This document shows positions 19,053-28,334 of a stretch of DNA of 64,000 nt, piece after piece (position 1 is the first letter of the stretch; each line of letters starts with the position of its first letter). This DNA is from Devosia sp. A8/3-2 (GTDB lineage Bacteria > Pseudomonadota > Alphaproteobacteria > Rhizobiales > Devosiaceae), in NCBI GenBank assembly GCA_025452255.1, contig CP104974.1, positions 1,365,001 to 1,429,000 on the forward strand, given 5' to 3'. The notes beneath the pieces are model-generated. The model did not search any database and was not told the origin of the DNA. It saw only the letters and a program-made list of their open reading frames with translations. Both the position numbers and the translations under genes were made by a program.

Positions 19053-20162
19053 ATGCTTGCGTCCGGGAATGATGGCGTCGCCGTCGTGCGTCAACCTTGG
19101 TCGCTGGGACGCCGCATCGCAATTGCGGCGATCACCTTTGTGGGGCTGGGCTTTCTGGTCTTTGCCACCGCCGGCTCCAATGCGGAAGGGCGCCTGATGG
19201 GTGCCGGCTCGACGCTGGTGCAGCCCATTCTGCAAAGCGTGTCAACGGCCTATCAGGGCTATATCGCGGCAGACCGCGTCAATCCGGCCACCCGGGAAGG
19301 GCAAAGCTCGGACTGGGCCGGTTCGGTCTCGGCCCTTGACTATGATCCGGTGGGCTCCATCGGCGGCCTTGTGCGCCTCGACAACCCAGCCGTGCATTTC
19401 GCGGCAACGGAAGTGCCCATGACCGTGGCGGAGCTGGCAGCGGAAGACAGAATGCAGTTTCCGCTGATCCTTGGCGCAGCTGCGCCAGTCGTTAATCTCG
19501 ACCTTCCCTCGGGAATGCTCACGCTCGACGCCGATGTCCTCGCCGCGATCTATGCGGGCACCGTGACCAACTGGAACGACCCTGCCATTGCTGCGCTCAA
19601 CGGCGCGACCGAACTGCCCGACCTGCCGATCGCGGTGCGCCACCGGCGTGAGGGTTCGGGCACCACCTACACCTTCACCGGCTATCTGGCCAAAAGCACC
19701 AGCTGGACCGCTGGCCGGGCAGCGCAACTGAACTGGCCGGTGGGCGAGGCGACCGATGGCAGCAGTGGCATGGTGGCCGCGGTTGCCGCCACCGAGGGTG
19801 CTATCGGCTATGCCGAAATCGGCCGAGCCCGCCGTGCCGGGCTGACCGTGGTGAACACGGTCGACGGCGACGGGGTCAACGTCGCAGCCACGCCCGAAAC
19901 CATCGCTGCGGCTGCTACAGGCATCGACTGGTCCGCCGGAAACGCGGCCATCACGGGCGCAGGCTGGCCGATGACCGCCATCGTCTATGTGGTGACCAAG
20001 GCCGAGAAATCCGCCCAGACTGACAGGGCGCTCGCCTTCTTCCGTTACTTTTATGCCGAAGCACCCCGCCGGGCGGACGAGCTCGGCTACGTGGCCCTCC
20101 CGCCCGCTGCCGTGGAGGCCGTCGAGGGCCTTTGGGCCAGCCACTTCGAACAGAAATCGTAA
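19053..20162 (+). CDS. pstS: PstS-like phosphate-binding protein
   Basis: 369 residues, intact. After a basic N-terminus and one hydrophobic segment (IAIAAITFVGLGFLVFATAG) comes LMGAGSTLVQPILQ, the phosphate-binding GAGST loop of PstS. IYAGTVTNWNDPAIAALN, RHRREGSGTTYTFTGYLAK and GSSGMVAAVAATEGAIGY are all canonical PstS motifs. The start at 19053 was chosen because it places the hydrophobic segment at a normal signal distance; longer in-frame starts upstream have no support. The following gene is a Na/Pi symporter rather than pstCAB, which is unusual. Confidence 0.87.
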   Translation: MLASGNDGVAVVRQPWSLGRRIAIAAITFVGLGFLVFATAGSNAEGRLMGAGSTLVQPILQSVSTAYQGYIAADRVNPATREGQSSDWAGSVSALDYDPVGSIGGLVRLDNPAVHFAATEVPMTVAELAAEDRMQFPLILGAAAPVVNLDLPSGMLTLDADVLAAIYAGTVTNWNDPAIAALNGATELPDLPIAVRHRREGSGTTYTFTGYLAKSTSWTAGRAAQLNWPVGEATDGSSGMVAAVAATEGAIGYAEIGRARRAGLTVVNTVDGDGVNVAATPETIAAAATGIDWSAGNAAITGAGWPMTAIVYVVTKAEKSAQTDRALAFFRYFYAEAPRRADELGYVALPPAAVEAVEGLWASHFEQKS

Positions 20163-20193
20163 CCCGCGCAACGCGCTCAGTTGAGGTAGGATT

Positions 20194-21912
20194 GTGGAAG
20201 TCGATCTTTTTAAGGAGATCATCGTTCCCGTGATTGGGGGCCTCGGCATTTTCATGCTCGGCCTCGAATTCATGGCCAACGGGATCCGAGCGCTCTCCGT
20301 CAACAAGATGCGTGAATGGCTGGCCAGAATGGCCGGCACGCCGGTCAAGGGTGTACTGGCCGGAACGCTGATCACCGGCATCATTCAATCCTCGACCGCG
20401 ATGACGGTGATGACCGTGGGCACGGTCAATGCGGGGGTGCTCGGCCTGCGCTCGGCCATCTCGGTGATCATGGGCGCCAATATCGGCACTACCTTGGGCA
20501 ATGGGCTGATCGCGCTGCCGCTGGGGCCCCCGGGCCTGCTGTTCGGCGGCGTGTTTTCGCTGGTCTATTGCTTTGCCAAGAATGACCGGCTGCGCAATAT
20601 CGCCCCGGCCTGCATGGGCTTTGCGCTCATCTTCTACGGCCTCAACCTGATGACCGGCGGCCTCAAGCCGCTGCGCAACATGCCCGAAGTGCTGAGCGTC
20701 ATCCAGACGCTGGACGCCTCGAACTTCGGTGGCGTGATCATCTGCGTGATGATCGCCGCCGGCATCACCGCGCTGATCCATTCATCATCCGCCACCATCG
20801 GCATCGTCATGGGCACAGGCGCCTCGGGCATTCTCTCCGGGAAACCGCCATTGCCTTTGCCGTCGGTGCCGATCTGGGCACCACCATCACCTCGTGGATG
20901 GCCTCGCTCAATCTGTCCAAGAATGCCAAGCGGGCCGCTTACGCCCATATCAGCTTCAACGTCATCGGCGTCTGCGTTGTCCTGGCGCTGTTCTTCCCGG
21001 CGATCTGGGTGCTTGGCACGGTCCTGCACATGTGGGGCATTGATCCGGGCACGCCGGTAATCATCGACGGTCAGGAAACCTTCCCGGGTGTTCCCATCGC
21101 GGTGGGCGCATTCTCGATCGTGTTCAACATCTTCAACATGGTGATCCTCTTTCCCTTCGTGAGCACTTTCGAACGCGTGCTCAGCCGCGTCGGCCACACC
21201 AGCGCCGAGGATATCGAGGACTATTCGGTCCCCCGCTATCTCAGCGCCAGCGCCGCCGCCGATTTCAATACGGCCCTTCCTGCGGTGCAGCAGGAGGCGC
21301 AGCGCCAGCTGCAGGCCGGCACCGTGTTCCTCGACATCGCCCGCAACAAGAAGGGCGCGCCAGTCGACCCAACGGAACACGCCGCGGCCGCCGACGCCCT
21401 GTCGCGCGAAATCCGCGCCTTTTCATCCCGGCTGTTTCAGGATGGCCTGTCGCGTGACCAGCTCGATCTTGTCGCCTCGATGATCGAGGAGGTGGACTTC
21501 ACCTCGTCCCTGTCCGAGACCCTCTATCAGATCGCCCGCCGCGTGAAGCGCGAGCCCTTCTCGGTCGCAGCGGTGCGGGTGCTCGATCAGGGCCTCGAGC
21601 ATGTCGACCGGGCGCTGAACCGCGTGCTGTTCGATCCCGCCATGCAGCCGCGCCTGCCCTCGGGTCACTCGACCCTGCCCTCGTTCGAGGACCTGCGCTG
21701 GCAGGTTCTGGGCCGAGGCGACATCCGAGCCGGCGAGAAGGGCGCGCTGCTGGCGCTGCTCGGCTCGATCAGAGCGGGCCGAGAACCCGGTACAGCGCAT
21801 TGTCGACGAGCGCGCCTCGGTCGACCGCAGCGGCATCACCCGCGCCCCCGTGGTCATGCCAGCCGCGAACCGCGACCTGCCACCCGCTGGGGACGTTGTC
21901 CCGGCGGAGTAA
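20194..21912 (+). CDS. Na/Pi cotransporter family protein with PhoU-like tail, frame broken
   Basis: About 572 residues. There are two PNaS repeats with paired serine motifs, GIIQSSTAMTVMTVG near residue 65 and ALIHSSSATIGIVMG near residue 198, plus many helices (GGLGIFMLGLEFMANGIRAL). The C-terminal third is helical and PhoU-like (LVASMIEEVDFTSSLSETLY). A GTG start at 20194 is preceded by a strong GAGGTAGG. Frame breaks near 20840 and 21772 cancel out, and the corrected end reads PPAGDVVPAE. It sits 31 bp after pstS and likely imports phosphate with sodium. Confidence 0.85.
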
Positions 21913-21936
21913 GCCAATTCAGCCGCTCACAACGAA

Positions 21937-21960
21937 GGCGGTGCCAATCGGGGCACCGCC
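21937..21960 (+). terminator. Terminator hairpin after the phosphate locus
   Basis: GGCGGTGCC, a six-base loop AATCGG, then GGCACCGCC forms a perfect nine-pair stem 25 bp after the symporter stop. No T-tract follows. Confidence 0.65.
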
Positions 21961-22288
21961 GAGCTAGCGCGCAGCGCGTCATGTAGAGACCGAAGCCCCA
22001 CTGCGCTCTCGGCGCCAATGATGCCCTTGCCCTGACCGCTCTCCGGGCCATGCAACTCGCGCATTACCATGGTGGTACGGGACACGCTCAGGCTCGGCGG
22101 CATCATCGACTGCCGTCTGCTCGAGGCGGCGATCGACCCGCTGCGGGATTTCGTGTTGAGTCCGAAATTCGTTCCCGGCAACTCCTGTCGCCGAATTTCA
22201 ATGCCTCTTGCGACGCTACGCTTTCGGGACACCAGTGAGTTGTTGTTTAAGCACGACATGCGGGCAGAAGGCCTTGGGCCTCGTCCAA
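21961..22288. other. Intergenic region with no supported gene
   Basis: Open frames exist on both strands but none shows family motifs, a ribosome binding site or sensible composition. The region separates the phosphate locus from the end of an AraC gene. Confidence 0.5.
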
Positions 22289-23170
22289 TTATGCCATTTG
22301 CACTCGATTCCGTATCCGCCATTGCGAGGGAGATACGCCGCTCGCCTTGCTGAACTGGGCAGAAAAATGGAAGGCGGAATTGTAGCCCAGATAGCCGGCG
22401 ATGGCCTTTACCGATCGGTCGGAGTTACGCAGCAGTTCGCAGGCGCGGCGGATACGGACTTCGGACTGATATTGTTTCAACGACATTCCGGTATGGGTGC
22501 GGAACAGCCTACGCAGGGAGGAGTAGCTGATGCCAAGCTCCAGAGCCAAGCCTTCCGGGGATGGTTGCTTGCCACTCGTATCCGCCAATTTGCGGCGGAC
22601 CTGTTCGACAAGGCGGTCCCGGCCGCGCTCGGCCGGCGCGCGACTGACACAGCAAGGCCAAGAGCTGCAACCCCGGGGTCGAGAGAGTCGGCTGGTGGAG
22701 CAGGGCGTCTTCCCGAGCAAGCCTGTGCACAGTGTTAAAGATTTCGGCGGCATCTGGCCCCGCGCTCCAGATCGGCGCATTGACGAGGTTCAGGCCCATT
22801 CCCATGACTTGATCAAAAGCGGTTCCACGGCATTCGATCCAGTTCTCCACCCAGCCCGTCATAGGGTCCGGCGAGAACCGGTGCCAGATACCCGGAAACA
22901 GCAGGAAGACGTCACCGGCCTTCACCTTGTGAATGTGTTCGGGGTAGGGCGCAGACTGCAGTTGGCCGCGCCCCTCGCTGATCAGTGCAAATTGGTAAGC
23001 CTGCAGCGTGCGCCCTTTTTCCCAGACGAAATGGTGGTCATCGGGATGCCGGACCGGCGGATAGGGGAGCCCGGCAGAATGCGCGTATAGCCCGTGGAAA
23101 CGGCCGTGCATCCCCAAGCTTCGCATAGGATGTTGTCGGGCAAATAGGTGAAGTAATCAGCTTCGGGCAT
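22289..23170 (-). CDS. AraC family transcriptional regulator, two compensating frame breaks
   Basis: About 293 residues. The N-terminal cupin-type sensor has PDDHHFVWEKGRTLQAYQF, SAPYPEHIHKVKAGDVFLLFPGIWHRFSPD and GWVENWIECRG. The C-terminal double HTH reads LALELGISYSSLRRLFRTHTGMSLKQY and RSVKAIAGYLGYNSAFHFSAQFSKASGVSPSQW. The N-terminal 23 residues (MPEADYFTYLPDN) and the HTH share one frame class while the sensor is shifted, with breaks near 23100 and 22625. It faces the isomerase/ABC operon and most likely activates it on sugar binding. Confidence 0.87.
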
Positions 23171-23240
23171 TGATCATTTTTTGCATGCACCAGATCACTA
23201 ATCGAAAGTACTAGCGGTTTTTAAAGCACCTATCGAGTGT

Positions 23241-23260
23241 TAAGGTCAATCATAAGGTCA
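23241..23260. promoter_or_regulatory. Tandem direct repeat upstream of the isomerase operon
   Basis: TAAGGTCA occurs twice, at 23241-23248 and 23253-23260, spaced by 12 bp start to start, in the AraC/isomerase gap. AraC regulators bind direct repeats, so this may be an activator half-site pair. Only two copies are seen. Confidence 0.4.
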
Positions 23261-23326
23261 CTTTTTGAATGGCCACGCGCTATGCGCAGCCCCGGCGACA
23301 AGTCCGCGGCGATGGGGAGGAACGGC

Positions 23327-24778
23327 ATGGAACTCGGCGTAGCCGTGGATGCGGCAACTCGGCCGCTCAAGATCGGCTTGTTCGGCACCGGTCTCGACGC
23401 CTATTGGGCTCAGTTCGAGGGCTTGCAGGCACGGCTCGAGGGTTATGTCGAGACTGTGGCCGCCAAACTGGCGCGGCTCGGTGTCGAAATCGTCAATCTT
23501 GGCCTTGTGGACACGCCGCAAAAGGCCGTCGAGGCCAGGCACCAGTTCAGATCGTTCGATGTCGATCTGATCTTTCTCTATGTGACCACCTATGCCCTGT
23601 CCTCCACCGTGCTACCTGCCGTGCGCCGTGCAGGTGTGCCGGTGGTCATCCTCAATCTGCAGCCGGAGCGCGCCATCGATTACGCGGCGTTCAACCGGCT
23701 CAAAAACCGCACGCAGATGACCGGCGAATGGCTGGCCTATTGCGCGGCCTGCCCGGTGCCAGAAATCGCCAATGTCTTCATGCGCTCCGGCATTCCCACC
23801 CATCAGATCACCGGCATTCTCCGGGGCGACCCACATGTCGATGCGGAGATCGAAGACTGGATAGAGGCCGCCCGCGTCGCCCACGTCATGGCCCATAATC
23901 GGCTGGGCGTGATGGGCCATTATTACAATGGCATGCTCGATATCTATTCCGATCTGACGGCCCAGAGCGCCGCGTTCGGCACCATGGTCGAATTCATGGA
24001 AATGGACGAGCTCGCTTCAATCCGCCGGGCGCTAGGCGAGGCCGAAGTGGACGCAATGCTTGCCCGGATCGAAGCCGAGTTCGACATTGAGCCCGAATGC
24101 GACCCCGCCGAATTGCGGCGCGCTGCCGCCACCGCTGCCGCGCTTGCCACCCCGGTTACGAGGCATGATCTGGGCTCCATGGCCTATTTTTACGTGTCCG
24201 TGCCGGGCCATGAACATGAGGACCTGATCTCCTCGGTCATTCTGGGCTGCTCGCTTTTGACCGCATCAGGCGTCCCCGTTGCCGGCGAATACGAGATCAA
24301 GAACGCCCGTGCCATGAAGATCATGGACGCCTTTGGCACGGGCGGATCGTTCACCGAATATTACGCCATCGATTATGAGGACGATGTCGTGCTCATGGGG
24401 CATGACGGGCCGGGCCATACGAAAATTGCGCAAGGCAAGACCAAGGTCCGTCCGCTAGAAGTCTATCACGGCAAGGTGGGCAAGGGCGTCTCGGTCGAAA
24501 TGTCGGTGCGGCATGGGCCGGTGACGCTGCTGTCCGTCATCGAGCGGGCCGGCAAGGTCGAGTTGCTGGTTGCCGAGGGCGAGTCCGTTCCCGGCCCCAT
24601 TCTCGAGATCGGCAATACCAATAGCCGCTACCGCTTCGCCAACGGCGCCCGCGCCTTTACCGAAGCACGGAATGCGGCCGGTCCCGCCCATCACTGCGCC
24701 GTCGGCGTCGGCCACATATCAGGACGATTGGAAAAGCTTGCCGGGTTGCTCGACCTCAAAATGACGCGGGTTGCCTGA
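23327..24778 (+). CDS. L-fucose/L-arabinose isomerase family protein
   Basis: 483 residues, intact. The fold and conserved stretches match the arabinose/fucose isomerase family: KIGLFGTGLDAYWAQF at the start, a DVDLIFLYVTTYALSSTVLPA strand, GHYYNGMLDIYSDLT, GEYEIKNARAMKIMDAFGTGG, EYYAIDYEDDVVLMGHDGPGHT and a C-terminal HHCAVGVGH. The acidic and histidine residues in these motifs are the expected Mn-binding and base residues. GGGGAGGA just before the ATG at 23327 selects this start over an in-frame codon 90 bp upstream. The downstream ribose-type importer suggests the enzyme isomerises an imported aldose; which one is unclear. Confidence 0.82.
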   Translation: MELGVAVDAATRPLKIGLFGTGLDAYWAQFEGLQARLEGYVETVAAKLARLGVEIVNLGLVDTPQKAVEARHQFRSFDVDLIFLYVTTYALSSTVLPAVRRAGVPVVILNLQPERAIDYAAFNRLKNRTQMTGEWLAYCAACPVPEIANVFMRSGIPTHQITGILRGDPHVDAEIEDWIEAARVAHVMAHNRLGVMGHYYNGMLDIYSDLTAQSAAFGTMVEFMEMDELASIRRALGEAEVDAMLARIEAEFDIEPECDPAELRRAAATAAALATPVTRHDLGSMAYFYVSVPGHEHEDLISSVILGCSLLTASGVPVAGEYEIKNARAMKIMDAFGTGGSFTEYYAIDYEDDVVLMGHDGPGHTKIAQGKTKVRPLEVYHGKVGKGVSVEMSVRHGPVTLLSVIERAGKVELLVAEGESVPGPILEIGNTNSRYRFANGARAFTEARNAAGPAHHCAVGVGHISGRLEKLAGLLDLKMTRVA

Positions 24779-24810
24779 GCCGGATAGATCAACAAGGAGG
24801 AGGAACGAAA

Positions 24811-25840
24811 ATGAACTATGGCAGGAGGATAAACCCATTGGTGGTGGCACTGGGGCTGGCATCGCTGATGCTGCCCATGCTCCCTGCCGCGGCGCAGGAT
24901 GCCGGCATCAAGCCACCCGCCGAAGTGGCTGCTTTCGGCGCGATCGAGCCGGGGATTGGCGAGGGGTTGACCATCGGCTTCACCCAGCTTGGCACGGGCG
25001 TGCCGTTCACCGAAGCGCTGCAGCGCGGCATGGAAGCCGGGGCCGCAGTGGCGGGCGTCAAGCTCATCACCTGCGATTCCAAGTTTGACGCCGCCGCCGC
25101 GCTCGATTGCGCCCGCCAGTTCCGCACGCAGAATGTGGATGGCCTCGTGACCTTCCGAGCCGATGCGGCCGCCGCAGCCAATATCTGTGCCGAAGGCCCG
25201 CAAGTGCCCGTCATCGCCATCGATATCGAACAGCAGCCCTGCCAGACCGCCTTTGTCGGCGCGGCCAATGCCTATGCCGGCGAGATCGTCGGCTACGCTC
25301 TCGGCCAGTATTTCAAGGCAAATTTCGACTGCAAATATGACGCCCGGGTATCGCTGGAATCGCTGGCGGTTGGCGTTGTGAATGACCTTCGCATGGGCGG
25401 CATGCGCGATGGCTTCTGCCCGAGTCTGTGGCGAAGTGCAAAACCTGCGCATCATCGATACCGGCGCTGGCGGGCAGGCCGATACTGCCCAGCGGCAGGT
25501 GACCGATACGCTGACCGCTCTTCCCGGTGCACAGCGCGTCATCACCGTCGGCATCAATGAAGACGTCATCACCGGCGCCACGGCCGCGGCCCGTTCGCAG
25601 AACCGCACCGACGCCCTCTATATCGGCGCGCAGAACTTTGATCCGGGCAATTGCCAGATCTGGACGGCTCCCCATTTCATCGCAACGGCCGCCTATTTCC
25701 CGGAAAAATATGCCGAACTGATCATCCCGAACCCGGTCAAGGCGATCAAGGGCGAGAAAATTGCAGCGCAGATTCTGGTGCCGCATGAAGTGATCACCAA
25801 GGACAATATGGTGCAGCTCTATCCCGAGACGAAGTGCTGA
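24811..25840 (+). CDS. Periplasmic sugar-binding protein (RbsB/XylF-like), frame broken near 25430
   Basis: About 343 residues. A signal peptide (VVALGLASLMLPMLPAAAQ) leads to a type-I periplasmic binding fold: TIGFTQLGTGVPFTEALQRGMEAGA, DGLVTFRADAAAAANIC, VPVIAIDIEQQPCQTAFVGAANAYAGEIVGYALGQY, then in another frame RVITVGINEDVITGATAAARSQ and DALYIGAQNFDPGNC. It is preceded by GGAGGAGG. Two cysteine-rich spots are unusual for the family. Its stop overlaps the ATPase start (TGATG). Confidence 0.84.
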
Positions 25841-27340
25841 TGTCTGACGCGGCTTTTCTTTCCGTCCGCGGAATCAGGAAGTCGTTTGGTCCGGTCAAGG
25901 TCCTCCACGGGGTGGACCTTGACCTCCCTCGTGGCAGCGTCACCGCGCTGCTCGGGGAGAACGGCGCCGGAAAATCGACCTTTGTGCGCATTCTGGCTGG
26001 CGATCACCAACCGGATGGCGGCACGATCGCTGTCGATGGAACCCAAACCAGTTTTCGCACCGTGGCCCAATCGCGCGATGCTGGTATCCGCCTGATCGCG
26101 CAGGAAATCGCCGACGCGCCAACACTCACCGTGGCCGAAAACATCGCCTTGGGCGCTTTGCCCAATCGCTTCGGCTTCGTTGACCGTTCCGCCATGCGCA
26201 AGATGGCGCAGCGGGCACTTGATGCGCTTGGCGCAGACCTGCCGCTCGATGCACCAGTGTCGAGCCTGCGCTCGGGCGAGAGGCAGATCGTGGAGATCGC
26301 ACGGGCAACCGCAGGCGACTCGCGCTGTCTGATCTTTGACGAGCCCACGGCTGCTTTGTCCGACGCCGAAACCCAGCGGCTTTTTGCTCTGATTAAGCGC
26401 ATGCAGCAGTCCGGCGTCGCCATCCTCTACATCACCCACCGCCTCGACGAAGTTTTCGCCATTGCCGACCGCGTTTGCGTCCTGCGCGACGGGCGCGTGT
26501 CGCTTAGCGCTGCTACGACGGAAGTCGATCAGGCCAGTGTGGTCACCGCCATGGTTGGCCATGCCATCTCTGCCCATCATGACCGCTACAGCTTTGCCGC
26601 TATGGGCGCTACGCCGCTCCTTGAGGTTGAAAGGCTCGGCTCCTCGACATTCCGCGATGTCGATCTGTCCGTCGCGCCCGGCGAGATCGTCGGCCTCTAT
26701 GGCAAGATCGGCTCCGGCGTGCCCGAACTGGCTGGCGCCCTGTTCGGCGCCTTGCCCTATGAGGACGGCACGGTCCGGCTGGCTGGCGAAATGGTCAAGT
26801 TCAGGCACCCGGCCGAAGCCATTGCCCGGGGTGTCGGCTTTCTGCCGGCCGACCGCGCCAGCGAAGGGCTATTACGGCCGCGTTCGGTGGCCGAGAATCT
26901 GGCGGCCCCGAGTTGGCGCCGGCTCGCCAACGGCCCGATGATCTCGCGGTCGACCGAGGCGCGCGCCTTCGGCAATTGGCACAAGGTGCTCAAGGTTCGC
27001 TCGCGGCCTGATGGTTCGGAAGGGATCGCCACCCTTTCCGGCGGCAATCAGCAAAAGTGCTGCTTGGCCGCTGGCTTGAGGCTCGCTCCAAGCTGCTGCT
27101 GCTGGTCGAGCCCACGCGCGGCGTCGATGTCGGTGCCCGCCGGAAATCTATGGCGTGTTGCGCGACCTTGCCCGGCAGGGGCACGGCATTCTGATGGCAA
27201 GCTCGGATTACGAGGACATTACCGAAGCGGCGACCCGGGCGGTCGTCATGGTGCGGGGCAGGGTGGTTGCCCACCTCACCCAGGATGAAATTTCAACACA
27301 GCGGCTCACCGAAGCCGCCGGAGGGGGCAAACATGCCTAA
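25840..27340 (+). CDS. Sugar ABC transporter ATPase with two nucleotide-binding domains (RbsA/XylG type), frame broken
   Basis: About 500 residues with duplicated ATPase domains. Domain 1 has Walker A GENGAGKST, LRSGERQIVEIARA, Walker B CLIFDEPTAAL and the ITHRLDE switch. Domain 2 has the degenerate P-loop YGKIGSGVPELA, LSGGNQQK and EPTRGVDVGA, as is usual for RbsA-type proteins. Breaks lie near 27055 and 27145, between the second signature and Walker B. The first signature is SGERQ rather than SGGQQ. Confidence 0.87.
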
Positions 27341-28324
27341 CCAAGCTCCAGTCACCATGGCCGGCGCCGATAGCGCCCTGATTGGCAAGCGCATGACACG
27401 CAAGATGAAGACGCCGGAATGGGGAGCCTTGTTGCTTTTCCTCCTCGCCGAAATCGTCTTCTTCACTTTCAACTCGCCCTATTTCCTCACCGGCCCAACA
27501 GGGTGAACATCATAACGGCGCTGTCGATCACCGGCATTCTGGCCGCAGGCGGCACCATTCTGCTCATTGCCGGGCAGTTCGACCTCTCCGTAGGCAGCGG
27601 CACAGCTTTCGTTGCGCTGATGTTTGCCATCGCCGCACAAAGCACGGGCATCATTCCCGCCACCGGTGTCGCCCTGCTGGTCGGTGCGGGCATCGGCATT
27701 CTCAACGGCTTTCTGGTGACCGTCGTAGGGGTCAATGCCCTCATCACCACCCCGGGAACCCCGGCCATTTTCCGTGGGCTCACGCTCTCCATCGGCGGTG
27801 CCAGCAGCGTGCGGATAAATGGCTTTGACTGGGCCATCGCCCGGCCGCTCTTTGACATTCCCATGTCGGCAATCCTCTTTCTGTGCATCGCCATCATCGT
27901 GGCCATCGTGCTGGCCCGCACCGTTTTCGGGCGCACCATCTATGCCATCGGCGCCAACGAGAATGCGGCACGCCTCGTTGGCATCCGCACCAAGAAGACG
28001 CTGTTTCTCGGTTTCGTCATCTCCGGTCTCTGCATGGCACTGACGGGCCCGGTCAGCGCGTCGCAGCTCGGCTCGACCTCGGGCACGACCGGCATGGGGC
28101 TCGAGCTTGCAGTGGTCACTGCCATCATTCTGGGTGGCACCTCGCTCAAGGGCGGCACGGGCAGCATGTTCGGCACAATACTGGGCCTGCTCATTGTCGG
28201 CGTGCTCAACAATGGCATGACGCTGATGAACATCAATTCGACCCGGCAGCAGGTGGCGGCAGGCACCCTCCTGATTCTGGCCGTTTCCTTCGACCAGATC
28301 CGCCAGCGTTTCATTCGTAGCTAG
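27333..28324 (+). CDS. Sugar ABC transporter permease (RbsC type), frame broken near 27500
   Basis: About 330 residues. The N-terminus MPNQAPVTMAG and first helix WGALLLFLLAEIVFFTF lie in one frame. The remainder starts with IITALSITGILAAGGTILLIAGQFDLSVGS, the hallmark of RbsC permeases, and continues with LARTVFGRTIYAIGANENAARLVGI and AVVTAIILGGTSLKGGTGS, which holds the coupling loop. It overlaps the ATPase stop by 8 bp. It forms a homodimeric channel with the two-domain ATPase and the RbsB-like protein. Confidence 0.86.
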
Positions 28325-28334
28325 GAACGTCACC

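Noticed and set aside
21927-22322. Minus-strand open frame between the symporter and AraC genes
   Set aside because: No motif, no ribosome site and serine/arginine-rich composition; it overlaps the terminator hairpin.
26126-26308. Small antisense frames inside the two-domain sugar ATPase gene
   Set aside because: They are shadows of a clear coding sequence.
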